NCBI RefSeq assembly: GCF_001469215.1
Contig: NZ_LOFH01000002.1
Coordinates: 496,001 to 560,000 of the forward strand
Source: Pseudoalteromonas sp. H105
Lineage (GTDB): Bacteria > Pseudomonadota > Gammaproteobacteria > Enterobacterales > Alteromonadaceae
DNA: 64,000 nt
Reading direction: 5' to 3'
Numbering within the stretch: the first letter of the stretch is position 1; every line of letters starts with the position of its first letter. Below, piece by piece: positions 1 to 8,434 of the stretch. The notes under the pieces are model-generated. The model ran no database searches. It saw only the letters and a program-made list of their open reading frames with translations, and had not been told where the DNA came from. The translations under genes and the position numbers were made by a program.

Positions 1-1019
1 AGGTCAGCTATAATCGCTGTGTGATCTGTATTGTTCAAATCACGGATTTTATTTGCTAAGTCATCATTTTGGCTGTTGATACTTGCAACCCGGTTGCGGT
101 TGTCTTTGATCTCTAACGCGCTTTGCGCTTGTTTTGCTTGTTCGCTCTTTTGAGCAATTGCGCTAACAGCCTCACTGGCCTGTTGTTGCTGTTGCACTGC
201 TTGCTGAACGTTTTGCGCTAAAGTATTAGCCTGTTTAAACCAGTTAACGCCTTGCTCTGCTAAGGCAAGGTTTTTTTTGTTTTGCTTTATTTGCTGTTCT
301 AACTCTGCCAATTGCGTGGTTTTTGCCGCCAGCTCTTCGTCGCTGAGCAAGGTATAACTGGCAAGACTGGCTTTTAATAATTCTAGTCTATCTTTTTGTT
401 CTTTATGACGCTCAAAAATACGCTTACCAATTAAGCTAAACTTATCGGTGCCGGTTAAGCATTCTAACAATTGGGCTCGCTCATCGCCGGTGGCTTTTAA
501 AAAAGCGGCAAACTCATGTTGGGCTAATAGCACGGCGCGTGAGAACTGCTCAAAGCTCAGTCCTATTTTGTGTTCTACTTCCTTTATTGTTGTACTTTTG
601 TCTGCAATAAGCGTTTCGTCAGGTAAGGCATATAGGGTATGTTCTGCTGTTTTTAGTTTACCGCTTACTTTTTTATGTGTTCTTTGAATTGAATAGCGCG
701 CACTGTAAAGCTGTTTATCTTGGCCAACAAATTCAACCTCAGCATAGCCTTCCCATTTTCCTTTACGTAATAGATTGCGTGGATCATTGAGTTTTATACT
801 GTCGCCATTAAAGTCAATAAGGTTGCCTTTATCGCCTCTTAAGCGTGCAGTTTTAGTATACAACGCTAGGCAAATTGCATCTAAAAATGTGCTCTTTCCT
901 GCGCCTGTATCCCCGGTGATAGCAAAGAGGCCCGCTTCTTTTAGTGGTGTCTTGGTGAAGTCAATTTCAGCGTCAACAATCGAGGCTAAGTTATGGATCC
1001 GTACAGCGGTTATTTTCAT
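1..1019 (-). CDS. sbcC: exonuclease SbcC, N-terminal part (cut by window edge)
   Basis: This is the large ATPase subunit of the SbcCD nuclease, which cleaves DNA hairpins and processes ends at stalled forks. Only about the first 339 codons are in the window; the gene runs off the left edge. The visible protein starts MKITAVRIHNLASI and carries a Walker A motif (GDTGAGKST) about 35 residues in, as expected for the N-terminal ATPase lobe of an SMC/Rad50-like protein. It is followed by a Gln/Lys/Glu-rich stretch that looks like the start of the long coiled coil. The ATG overlaps the sbcD stop by 4 bp (ATGA), so the two are translationally coupled in the usual sbcD-sbcC order. Confidence 0.93.
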   Translation of the reverse strand, partial: MKITAVRIHNLASIVDAEIDFTKTPLKEAGLFAITGDTGAGKSTFLDAICLALYTKTARLRGDKGNLIDFNGDSIKLNDPRNLLRKGKWEGYAEVEFVGQDKQLYSARYSIQRTHKKVSGKLKTAEHTLYALPDETLIADKSTTIKEVEHKIGLSFEQFSRAVLLAQHEFAAFLKATGDERAQLLECLTGTDKFSLIGKRIFERHKEQKDRLELLKASLASYTLLSDEELAAKTTQLAELEQQIKQNKKNLALAEQGVNWFKQANTLAQNVQQAVQQQQQASEAVSAIAQKSEQAKQAQSALEIKDNRNRVASINSQNDDLANKIRDLNNTDHTAIIAD

Positions 1020-2263
1020 AATTGTTCTTGCTCCGCCAGTTCACTTATTACGGCATTTAATAACGTTTTTATTTCCTCTGGCACATCTTGCCCTGCCATG
1101 TCTTTATCGTTGGCAAAGGCTTGCTCAAGTAAATTAATAGGATTAAGCATTTCAACCTGGTTTAAATCTTCAAATACAGTGTTGTTTGATTGAGTTTGAT
1201 TGTTTTCACGTACACGTTCGATACCACAAAAACGAATGTTCTTACCCTCTAACGCTTGCTCAATTTGCTCCCTGAACGTTGTATCTGTATCACTGGATTT
1301 TAACTTAACTCTTAAATATGGTGCGACGGCATTTTCATCTGCTTTTAATGCATTAATTTGCTCGCATAATGCGGCTAATGGAACACACTCGCCTTCGGGT
1401 AATATCAACACATCAGCAGAGCGAGGAATGTAAAGGGGGTTTACAGTGGTCACTATTTGCTGTTTGTCGTCGGTATTAAATTCTACAAGGTTCACTTGAT
1501 GGGTATAGTTTCGTTCGGAAAATGACATCGGCATAGGTGTGCCGCAATAACGAATGGTGTTTGATTTAGCGACCTTTTGTGCTTTGTGTAAATGACCAAG
1601 TGCCACGTAATCAGCCTGCTCGCTAAATACCTTTGCTGTTATAGCTTCTTCACCACCTATCACTAAGTTGCGTTCAGAGTCACTTGAGATATCGCCGCCT
1701 TTGGCATGCAAATGCCCCATTACAATCAGAGGCGTGGTATCTGGTTTATCAATTAACGCAAGCTCAGTGCTAAGTTTATAAGCCTGTGCAACGCCTTGAA
1801 CGTAACTAAAACCATCATTTGTGCCACTTAGTGTGCTAACATCACTAGCGCGCAAAAAGGGCATTGCTACAATATGTGCGGCTATAGTGGGTGTGTTAAT
1901 TTTTATTACAACATCAGCTGGGTTTTGTATATCAAACCGCCCTACTACGTGTGTATCAAATTGGGCGAGCAACGGCTGCGCTGCTAATATGCGATTTGCA
2001 GAATCATGATTTCCAGCGATTAAAATAATCTTTAGCGAAGGACATTTTTGTTTGACGTCTTTTACGAATTGATAGAGTTGATTTTCGGCACTCGCAGCAG
2101 GCGTCGCTGTATGATAAATATCACCAGCCACAATAAGTAAATTAATATGTTCATTGGCGAGCGTGTCAATTAGCCAATTAAAAAATTGCTGATGCTCAGC
2201 AAATCTAGAGTGTTCATAGAATTGTTGGCCAAGATGCCAATCAGAGGTATGTAAGACTTTCAT
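1016..2263 (-). CDS. sbcD: exonuclease SbcD, nuclease subunit
   Basis: This is the metallophosphoesterase subunit of SbcCD, giving Mn-dependent exo- and endonuclease activity on hairpins and blocked ends. The calcineurin-like motifs are all visible in order: SDWHLG at residues 7-12, VAGDIYH near 46, GNHDSAN near 83, GHLHAKG near 184 and GHLHKAQ near 223. The length of 415 aa fits the family (about 400). The start at MKVLHTSDWH leaves no room for an N-terminal extension, as is normal. It is coupled to sbcC by a 4-bp overlap. An exact copy of the dispersed 17-mer TGTAAAGGGGGTTTACA lies inside the gene at 1429-1445. Confidence 0.96.
   Translation of the reverse strand: MKVLHTSDWHLGQQFYEHSRFAEHQQFFNWLIDTLANEHINLLIVAGDIYHTATPAASAENQLYQFVKDVKQKCPSLKIILIAGNHDSANRILAAQPLLAQFDTHVVGRFDIQNPADVVIKINTPTIAAHIVAMPFLRASDVSTLSGTNDGFSYVQGVAQAYKLSTELALIDKPDTTPLIVMGHLHAKGGDISSDSERNLVIGGEEAITAKVFSEQADYVALGHLHKAQKVAKSNTIRYCGTPMPMSFSERNYTHQVNLVEFNTDDKQQIVTTVNPLYIPRSADVLILPEGECVPLAALCEQINALKADENAVAPYLRVKLKSSDTDTTFREQIEQALEGKNIRFCGIERVRENNQTQSNNTVFEDLNQVEMLNPINLLEQAFANDKDMAGQDVPEEIKTLLNAVISELAEQEQL
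1429..1445. repeat. 17-bp interrupted palindrome, copy inside sbcD
   Basis: TGTAAAGGGGGTTTACA, two 6-bp arms (TGTAAA/TTTACA) around five G. Here it encodes part of V-N-P-L-Y-I of SbcD on the minus strand. Exact copies also lie at 3054-3070 and 12900-12916, with near matches at 17625-17641 (one mismatch) and 34599-34615 (two mismatches). Being coding, this copy could be partly coincidence. Confidence 0.6.
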
Positions 2264-2339
2264 GTCACGCTCTTAATAATAGGTTAAGAGCGCCAATATA
2301 CCCAAGCTAAGTGAAGATGCAAGAGGCGAATTTAATTCT

Positions 2340-2579
2340 TTAAGCGCTTAAGCTGTACCATGCAAAAATAATCATAGGCAGTGCTAACAAAGCCATAGCT
2401 AGCGGAATCTTTATTGCTTTAGTTTGTTTTGCTTGAAGTGCTTTAATGGCATTTTTTTCATTACAAGCCGCTACTTTATCAATATAAAAATAACCGGAGT
2501 CAAGGTACTGCTTACAGCTTTGTTCATTTGCTGGGATTGCAATAAGTTCTTGTTGTTTTTTTAGGATGTAAAAATCCAT
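2340..2579 (-). CDS. small single-pass membrane protein, paralog of its upstream neighbour
   Basis: I do not recognise a named family. The 79-aa protein has a soluble N-terminal half of about 50 residues and one C-terminal hydrophobic segment (about residues 58-76, IPLAMALLALPMIIFAWY) preceded by Lys residues, so it should sit in the inner membrane by its C-terminal end. It is clearly related to the next gene upstream: both begin M-x-F-Y-I-x-K-K, share I-P-A-x-E near residue 15, Y-x-x-x-G-[YF] near 30 and A-A-x-x-E-x-x-A-[IL] near 40. A GGTGG ribosome site precedes the ATG. It lies 76 bp upstream of sbcD on the same strand. Confidence 0.7.
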   Translation of the reverse strand: MDFYILKKQQELIAIPANEQSCKQYLDSGYFYIDKVAACNEKNAIKALQAKQTKAIKIPLAMALLALPMIIFAWYSLSA

Positions 2580-2708
2580 ATGACCACCGTGTTCGCTGCT
2601 TTGTTTCTGAATGCATTTGAGTAAATTAAAACGTTTTATAATTCACTCAAATCAAAAAAGTGGGCGATTTTAAATACAAATAAGGGTAAAGATCAACAAA
2701 AAAATGCA

Positions 2709-2951
2709 CTATTTGAGGATTAAAGTGTAAATACTCAAAATTATCGTTAAAAGCATTAAAGCTGTGCATAAAACACGCCAGTTTTTATCGTTTTTACTAC
2801 TTTTTGGGTGGCGATTTAATGCGTCATTTTCATCCCTTGCGGCAATAATTTCAACAAATTTAAACCCCTTCTTTTCATACTCATTTAAGAGAGATTCTTG
2901 TGCAGGAATGGCAGCAACACATTGCTCTTTTTTTATGATATAAAACTTCAT
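2709..2951 (-). CDS. small single-pass membrane protein, tandem paralog
   Basis: An 80-aa protein of unknown function with the same design as the gene 129 bp downstream: an N-terminal domain starting M-K-F-Y-I-I-K-K, the I-P-A-Q-E motif and A-A-R-D-E-N-D-A, then a C-terminal transmembrane segment (about residues 59-78) without a signal peptide. A strong ribosome site, TAGGAG, lies 6 bp before the ATG, which supports this being a real gene rather than chance. The pair probably arose by tandem duplication. The N-terminal part has the look of a compact alpha/beta domain, but I cannot assign it. Confidence 0.72.
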   Translation of the reverse strand: MKFYIIKKEQCVAAIPAQESLLNEYEKKGFKFVEIIAARDENDALNRHPKSSKNDKNWRVLCTALMLLTIILSIYTLILK

Positions 2952-3053
2952 GCTTTACTCCTACCTCATTCTCTTATTAATAGCTTAGCGTAATCATCTG
3001 AATTAAAGCTGAACTATACCCAAAACAATACCGAGAGGTAGCGTGTTTATAAA

Positions 3054-3070
3054 TGTAAACCCCCTTTACA
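3054..3070. repeat. 17-bp interrupted palindrome, intergenic copy
   Basis: An exact copy of TGTAAAGGGGGTTTACA (reverse orientation on the plus strand), immediately flanked by AAA/TTT that extend the inverted repeat. It lies about 100 bp upstream of the small membrane protein gene starting at 2951 and 14 bp before a family A repeat. Confidence 0.75.
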
Positions 3071-3083
3071 TTTCATTATTAGC

Positions 3084-3348
3084 TATACCCAAGCCACCTC
3101 AAGGTGCAAGTTTCAGTTGGAATTAAAAGCGATTTAGGCAAGGCATTGATTGCAAGTAATAGTGGTTCTATTGTTAAAATCAATAACGCAGTATAAATCG
3201 CTTTTAAACCAACCCGTTGGGCGTTTCACAGGCACTTACTCTCCGTGTTGTTCCTTCTTAAAAGGGATGGCCATTGTTGCAAAGTAACGCCTTGATATTA
3301 AGCCCCTGTGAAGCGCTGAATTCTGCATCTTGAGGTGGTTTGGGTATA
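3084..3348. repeat. family A palindromic repeat, copy 1 (265 bp)
   Basis: A non-coding element bounded by terminal inverted repeats of about 25 bp beginning TATACCCAAGCCACCTCAAG on the left, with its complement on the right (two mismatches). Inside are a second inverted repeat (AAAAGCGATTTA / TAAATCGCTTTT), a third (GCGTTTCACAGG / CCTGTGAAGCGC), and the boxes CAAGGCA at 3139 and AACGCAG at 3185. Near-identical copies of the same length lie at 37548-37812 and, more diverged, at 57653-57915. No reading frame is conserved, so this looks like a MITE-type mobile element or structured repeat. It fills most of the 500-bp gap before the M1 peptidase. Confidence 0.88.
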
Positions 3349-3452
3349 TAACAAATTGTTTACCCTATTAATGCGGTGTTTGGTCGCGATTAAATTGAAT
3401 CTTTTTGACTAATTTGACACAGTACGCTTACGAATATTTAACAGGATTAATT

Positions 3453-5894
3453 ATGAAAAAGGCGGTTGTTACTTTAGGTTTACTGCTTGCACCTCTTGCG
3501 TTCTCAAGTACAGTGTCTGCGTCTTCGGTAGAGCAAACTAAAGGGTCATTTGTTGATAAGTTTCGTCAATTAGATGAAGCGTTACCTACTCCAAATGTTT
3601 ATAGAAGCGCGGCGGGTGAGCCCGGTGAAAAGTATTGGCAACAAGAAGTTAATTATGAGATTGATGCTGAGTTAGATGAAAAGCAACGCCGTCTTACTGC
3701 GAGTCAAACAATAGAATATAAAAATAACTCGCCTCATACATTAAAATACCTCTGGTTACAGCTGGATCAAAATATTTTCAAAAGTGATTCTATTGCCGAA
3801 CGCACAGCGACCTTTAAAGGCTCAGCGTTACAAGGCCGCCCTGATGCGAAACCTGCAAAATTAAGCTTAGGGCAATTACGCCGTCAGCAATTTATGCATG
3901 ACAATGAACTTGGCTTCACAATTGCTAATGTTAAAGATGAGAGCGGTGATGAGCTTAAAGTAACGGTTGTAGATACTTTAATGCGTATTGATTTAAATGA
4001 ACCATTAAAGCCTGGTAAAGACGTTGAGTTTAGCATGGACTTTGCGTTCAACATTGTTGAAGAAGATGCAGTAGGTGCCCGTTCTGGTTATGAGCATTTT
4101 GAGGAAGATGGCAATGATATCTTCTTGCTTGCGCAGTGGTTCCCTCGCTTAGCTGCTTATACAGATTACGAAGCGTGGACAAATAAAGCCTTTTTAGGCA
4201 GCGGTGAATTTACGCTAGAGTTTGGTGATTATGATGTTGAGCTAACGGTCCCAGCTGACCATATTGTATCTGCCACGGGTCAGCTTGATAACGCAAGCTC
4301 AGTGCTTACACGTACTCAACGTAACCGTTTAAAAGACGCTGAAAATGCGAAGCGCCCTGTTTTTATTGTGACAGAAGAAGAAGCCTTAGAGAATGAAAAA
4401 CAAGGCACCGATAAAACCAAAACATGGCACTTCAAAGCCGAAAACGTGCGTGATTTTGCATGGGCGTCATCGCGTAAGTTTATGTGGGATGCTAAAGGCT
4501 ACCAACAAGGTGGTGATGAGCAGCCATTGGTTATGGCTATGTCATTCTTCCCTAAAGAAGGGGGTGACTTGTGGAAAAAGTACTCTACAGAGTCTGTGGT
4601 TCATACCATGGAAGTGTATTCGCGCTTTTCATTTGACTACCCTTACCCTGTCGCACAATCAGTAAATGGCCCTGTGGGCGGCATGGAATACCCTATGATT
4701 ACCTTCAATGGTCCTCGTACGGAATTGCAAGATGACGGTACTCGTACTTATTCACAAGCTGAGAAACGCTTTTTAATCGGCGTTGTTATTCATGAAGTGG
4801 GTCACATTTACTTCCCTATGATTGTTAACTCAGACGAGCGCCAATGGACATGGATGGATGAAGGTTTAAATAGCTTTTTAGATGGTGTGGCAGGTCGTGA
4901 GTGGGATCACACTATTCCATGGGGCGTAGAGCCGCGTGATATTGTTGCCTACATGAAGTCAGAAAACCAAGTGCCTGTAATGACACAGTCTGACAGCGTA
5001 TTGCGTTTAGGACCTAATGCTTACACTAAACCGGCAGCTGCACTTAATATTTTACGCGAAGTAGTGCTAGGCCGTGAGTTGTTTGATTTTGCATTTAAAG
5101 AGTACGCGCAACGTTGGAAGTATAAGCGCCCTACCCCCGCTGATTTCTTCCGTACAATGGAAGAAGCGTCAGGTGTCGATTTAGACTGGTTCTGGCGTGG
5201 TTGGTTCTACACGACTGACCATGTTGATATTGCTTTAGATAAAGTCTACAAGCTGCAGCTTGATACTAAAAACCCTGATATAGACTTTAGCCGTTTACGT
5301 GATATAGAAGCAGACAAGCCTATGCCGCTTTTTGTTGAACGCAATAAGGCAGAAGGTAAAAAACTATGGGTTGACGAAAACCCAGATGTGACCGACTTTT
5401 ACGATACCAATGATCGTTTTACCGTAACCAACAAAGAACGTAATGCATATAACAAGTTTTTAAAGGGCCTTAAACCTTGGGAGCGTCAAGTGTTTGATCG
5501 CGCTATCGAAGACGATAAGAACTATTATGTACTTGAGTTTTCAAACGTAGGTGGTCTAGTTATGCCTATTTTGCTTGAACTGACCTTTGCAGATGGCAGC
5601 AAAGAAATGCAGCATATTCCTGCTGAAATCTGGCGCCGTAACCATAAACATGTGCAAAAGCTAATTATCACTGATAAAGAAAAGGAAGTTGTTTCTGTGT
5701 CGGTTGACCCTCGTTGGGAAACGGCTGATGTTGATGTTGAAAATAATCATTACCCACGTCAAATTATCCCTTCGCGTATCGAAGTGTATAAGCGTAAAAA
5801 GAGCACTGCTAAAGTACGTCGTGATATCATGCAAGATATCAAAACAGAGCTTAAAAAAGACGATGAAAAAGATGATGCCAAGGAGCAAAATTAA
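3453..5894 (+). CDS. secreted M1 family zinc aminopeptidase
   Basis: An M1 metallopeptidase that should remove N-terminal residues from peptides outside the cytoplasm. The ATG at 3453 is preferred over one 48 bp upstream because it follows ACAGGA and begins a clear signal peptide (MKKAVVTLGLLLAPLAFSS, cleavage after SVSA-like residues near 24). The zinc site is H-E-V-G-H near residue 446 with the third ligand in W-M-D-E-G-L-N about 19 residues later. G-G-M-E-Y-P near 410 replaces the usual GAMEN exopeptidase motif. The mature protein is about 790 aa and the C-terminus is very Lys/Asp/Glu rich. The next gene overlaps its stop by one base (TAATG), so the two are coupled. Confidence 0.92.
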   Translation: MKKAVVTLGLLLAPLAFSSTVSASSVEQTKGSFVDKFRQLDEALPTPNVYRSAAGEPGEKYWQQEVNYEIDAELDEKQRRLTASQTIEYKNNSPHTLKYLWLQLDQNIFKSDSIAERTATFKGSALQGRPDAKPAKLSLGQLRRQQFMHDNELGFTIANVKDESGDELKVTVVDTLMRIDLNEPLKPGKDVEFSMDFAFNIVEEDAVGARSGYEHFEEDGNDIFLLAQWFPRLAAYTDYEAWTNKAFLGSGEFTLEFGDYDVELTVPADHIVSATGQLDNASSVLTRTQRNRLKDAENAKRPVFIVTEEEALENEKQGTDKTKTWHFKAENVRDFAWASSRKFMWDAKGYQQGGDEQPLVMAMSFFPKEGGDLWKKYSTESVVHTMEVYSRFSFDYPYPVAQSVNGPVGGMEYPMITFNGPRTELQDDGTRTYSQAEKRFLIGVVIHEVGHIYFPMIVNSDERQWTWMDEGLNSFLDGVAGREWDHTIPWGVEPRDIVAYMKSENQVPVMTQSDSVLRLGPNAYTKPAAALNILREVVLGRELFDFAFKEYAQRWKYKRPTPADFFRTMEEASGVDLDWFWRGWFYTTDHVDIALDKVYKLQLDTKNPDIDFSRLRDIEADKPMPLFVERNKAEGKKLWVDENPDVTDFYDTNDRFTVTNKERNAYNKFLKGLKPWERQVFDRAIEDDKNYYVLEFSNVGGLVMPILLELTFADGSKEMQHIPAEIWRRNHKHVQKLIITDKEKEVVSVSVDPRWETADVDVENNHYPRQIIPSRIEVYKRKKSTAKVRRDIMQDIKTELKKDDEKDDAKEQN

Positions 5895-6409
5895 TGCGCA
5901 TCATGCTCATTTTTTTAGCTTTGCTTGTTGCTGCGCCTACCATGGCGCATCAACTTAAGGCGTCAGTGACTACTGTGTTATTTAATAAACGAACTAGCAA
6001 TATTGAATTGATGCATCGTTTTTATTTACATGATACAGAGCATGCAGTGGAGCATTTGTTTCCCGGTGGTGCTGACATCATTAGTAATAAGGTCGATCAA
6101 CAACGCTTTGTTGACTACATTGAATCGCACGTTGCTCTGCAAACCCTCAGTGGTGAGCCTTTAACGCTTAGCGAAGTGGGTGCACAAATTGATGGCAAGT
6201 TCTTTTGGGTCTATCAAGAAGCACCTATCCCTAAAAGTATCAAAGGTATAAAAATGAGTCACGGGGCCCTTCGTGAACTTTGGCCTGCACAAGTTAATAT
6301 GGTCAATGTGGAAGGGCGCGGAAAAGTTAAAACATTACACTTTACGCAAAATGATACCTGGCTTGAAGCACGTTTCGAATCTAAAGAGGGGGTGCCCTTA
6401 AATCCTTAA
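5894..6409 (+). CDS. secreted small protein, DUF6702-like, coupled to M1 peptidase
   Basis: A 171-aa exported protein of unknown activity. It has a signal peptide (MRIMLIFLALLVAAPTMA, cleaved before HQLKAS) and a mature part rich in beta-type sequence, with V-T-T-V-L-F-N-K-R-T-S-N-I-E-L-M-H-R-F-Y and a later W-L-E-A-R-F. From memory this pattern fits the DUF6702 family, often next to M1 peptidases in marine gammaproteobacteria, but that is recall rather than a search. Its ATG shares a base with the peptidase stop, so it is made with the peptidase and may help its export, folding or anchoring. A terminator follows about 75 bp downstream. Confidence 0.75.
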   Translation: MRIMLIFLALLVAAPTMAHQLKASVTTVLFNKRTSNIELMHRFYLHDTEHAVEHLFPGGADIISNKVDQQRFVDYIESHVALQTLSGEPLTLSEVGAQIDGKFFWVYQEAPIPKSIKGIKMSHGALRELWPAQVNMVNVEGRGKVKTLHFTQNDTWLEARFESKEGVPLNP

Positions 6410-6481
6410 TCAAACAGCATGTATATGCTCAGTTACTCTGAGACCTAAGCATAATAATGCTCTTCAATGAACCCCAACCTT

Positions 6482-6510
6482 CGCGCGCAGTGCTTTAGCG
6501 CGCGTTTTTA
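6482..6510 (+). terminator. intrinsic terminator after M1 peptidase operon
   Basis: A GC-only stem (CGCGC... / ...GCGCG) around a loop of AGTGCTTTA, followed by GTTTTTA. It lies 75 bp after the second gene of the operon. Confidence 0.8.
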
Positions 6511-6616
6511 AATCTCTAAAAAAAGTACACATGATCGTTTGCATATTTAAGTGCGTAAACTATCTTAAAGTAACGGCAGAGCAGCTATGAAAAATAAAGC
6601 ATATACAAGGAATAGT

Positions 6617-7240
6617 ATGAATATCGATCATAATCGTATAGAGGGCATTATATTTGACCTTGATGGTACTTTAGTGTCTTCTGAGTTAGATTTTACACTA
6701 ATAAAAGCCCAGCTTAACTGCCCCGCAGATCAAGACCTGTTGAACTTTATTGCGTCACTTCCTTCTCCTTACATGCGCGAAGAAGCCATGGATATTGTGC
6801 ATCAACATGAGCTCCTCGATGCGCAACACGCAGTTTTGTTACCCGGTGTGGCGCAAACAGTAGAATACTTAAACGGGATAGGCATTCCAATGGCCATCGT
6901 GACACGAAACTATAATCGGGCCGCTGCACTTAAGCTAAAAAACAACCCATTACCTATAGAAACAGTGCTCACTCGCAGCGATGCTCCCCCTAAGCCTGAT
7001 CCAAGTGCATTAAATGCAATTGCTACCCTATGGGAGTTGGAGCAACATAAGTTAATATACGTTGGGGATTATTTGTATGACATACAAGCGGCTAAAAACG
7101 CAAAAATGCGTTCTTGCCTTTATGCACCCGATGAAATTCCTCATTATGCTCACCAAGCTGACTATATTTTGCATCACTTTAGTGAGCTGGCTGAGCTTGT
7201 TGATGATCTAAGTACTATGAAAGAAATGCTCCATAATTAG
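6617..7240 (+). CDS. HAD superfamily hydrolase (phosphatase-like)
   Basis: A cytoplasmic haloacid-dehalogenase-fold hydrolase, probably a small-molecule phosphatase. Motif I is F-D-L-D-G-T (nucleophile and acid Asp), motif II V-T-R-N with T near residue 104, motif III K-P-D-P-S near 132, and motif IV V-G-D-Y-L-Y-D near 153. There is a helical cap between motifs I and II, as in the phosphoglycolate phosphatase/beta-phosphoglucomutase type. The ATG at 6617 is chosen because AAGGA lies 6 bp upstream; an in-frame ATG at 6587 has no such site. It stands alone between two terminated units. The substrate cannot be told from the sequence. Confidence 0.88.
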   Translation: MNIDHNRIEGIIFDLDGTLVSSELDFTLIKAQLNCPADQDLLNFIASLPSPYMREEAMDIVHQHELLDAQHAVLLPGVAQTVEYLNGIGIPMAIVTRNYNRAAALKLKNNPLPIETVLTRSDAPPKPDPSALNAIATLWELEQHKLIYVGDYLYDIQAAKNAKMRSCLYAPDEIPHYAHQADYILHHFSELAELVDDLSTMKEMLHN

Positions 7241-7398
7241 TTGCAATCTATTATTATGTTAAATTGCTTTAGGTTTTTATTTTAGCGAGTAGTAAATCTA
7301 TTTAAGAGGATTTCAATATTAGTGATTTAAGCTACTAGCTCAACCTTCCCTGAATTGTTAAAATATAAGTAATACCGATATTAAATCAGAGGCAAAAG

Positions 7399-8124
7399 AT
7401 GGGCAGAGCATTTGAAGTCCGCAAAAGTTCAATGGCTAAAACAGCCAATGCAAAGACTAAAATTAATTCTAAATACGGTAAAGAAATTTACGTTGTCGCT
7501 AAAAACGGTGAGCCCGACCCTGAGGTTAACCAAGCACTAAAACGGATTATTGAGCGCGCCAAACGTGATCAAGTTCCAGCTCACGTTATTGACAATGCAA
7601 TAAAAAAAGCAGCCGGTGGTGCTGGGGAAGACTATTCCACAGCTCGTTATGAGGGGTATGGCCCTGGTAACTGCATGGTTATTGTTGACTGCTTGACCGA
7701 TAACCCAAATCGTACCATCAAAGATGTGCGTTTACCTTTCACAAAAACAGAGTCTAAAATCGGTACCCCTGGGTGCGTAGCGCATATGTTTGATCATCTA
7801 GCCGTACTTGGGTTCAGTGGCGATGATGATGAAGTAGTGCTTGAAGCGCTTATGATGGCTGATGTTGATGTCACTGATGTTGAAGTTGAAGGCGGTAAGG
7901 TTTCAGTGTTTGCTCCTCATACTGAATATTACAAAGCAAAAACAGCATTAGAAGAAGCGTTTGAAGGCATTAATTTTGAAGTAGACGAAATTACCTTTGT
8001 GCCGCAAGTGCATGTAGATATCACCGATGAAGATGATATTGCTAATTTTGATAAGTTCATTAATATGCTTGAAGATTGTGACGACGTACAAAATGTTTAT
8101 CATAATGCGACGGTTGTAAACTAG
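7399..8124 (+). CDS. YebC/PmpR family protein, YeeN type
   Basis: A member of the YebC/TACO1 family, long annotated as transcriptional regulators and more recently linked to relief of ribosome stalling at proline-rich sequences; which applies here is not shown by the sequence. The three-domain pattern is visible: N-terminal helical part ending in [19 protein letters not shown], then [19 protein letters not shown], then R-Y-E-G-Y-G-P. Its start [16 protein letters not shown], the E-I-Y-x-x-A-K-x-G stretch and the 241-aa length match the E. coli YeeN subgroup better than YebC itself. A strong terminator follows 19 bp after the stop. Confidence 0.9.
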   Translation: MGRAFEVRKSSMAKTANAKTKINSKYGKEIYVVAKNGEPDPEVNQALKRIIERAKRDQVPAHVIDNAIKKAAGGAGEDYSTARYEGYGPGNCMVIVDCLTDNPNRTIKDVRLPFTKTESKIGTPGCVAHMFDHLAVLGFSGDDDEVVLEALMMADVDVTDVEVEGGKVSVFAPHTEYYKAKTALEEAFEGINFEVDEITFVPQVHVDITDEDDIANFDKFINMLEDCDDVQNVYHNATVVN

Positions 8125-8142
8125 TACAGTATCTAGCCAGTT

Positions 8143-8170
8143 AAAAAGCGCACATAAGTGCGCTTTTTTT
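8143..8170 (+). terminator. intrinsic terminator after the YeeN-type gene
   Basis: An 11-bp stem AAAAAGCGCAC / GTGCGCTTTTT with loop ATAA and a following T run. Confidence 0.9.
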
Positions 8171-8378
8171 GTATATGGCTTTATGCTGAATGTTTGCTAT
8201 TCACACTACTTATGGGGAGACAGTATTCATTTGCTTTTTTGATAAAAAGAAGAGGAACTAGCTGGCGCTTTGCCACTCCACAGCCCCTCAAATATGAAAA
8301 TAGAAAAGGGGAGGGCGATCACGTTATTGCGAGTGCAGAAGATCTGTGTGAGGTCGATATGAAGGCTAGGAATAAAGC
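8171..8378. other. gap between two terminators, nothing recognised
   Basis: The roughly 210 bp between the plus-strand terminator at 8143 and the minus-strand glcB terminator at 8379 hold no gene I can support. An open frame of 113 codons crosses it but starts inside the terminator stem, lacks a ribosome site and runs into the glcB 3' end. Confidence 0.6.
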
Positions 8379-8405
8379 AAAAAAAAGCCAACCCGAAGGT
8401 TGGCT
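8379..8405 (-). terminator. intrinsic terminator of glcB
   Basis: Read on the minus strand: AGCCAACC, loop TTCG, GGTTGGCT, then eight T. It lies 30 bp beyond the glcB stop. The stable UUCG tetraloop makes it a textbook terminator. Confidence 0.93.
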
Positions 8406-8434
8406 ACATGACACAAATAAACTCGAAGGGGGAG

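Noticed and set aside
3077..3350. Family A repeat as an ordinary terminator or a small RNA gene
   Set aside because: Two more copies with matching ends lie elsewhere, one within a gene, so a repeat explains it better; no promoter was seen in front of it.
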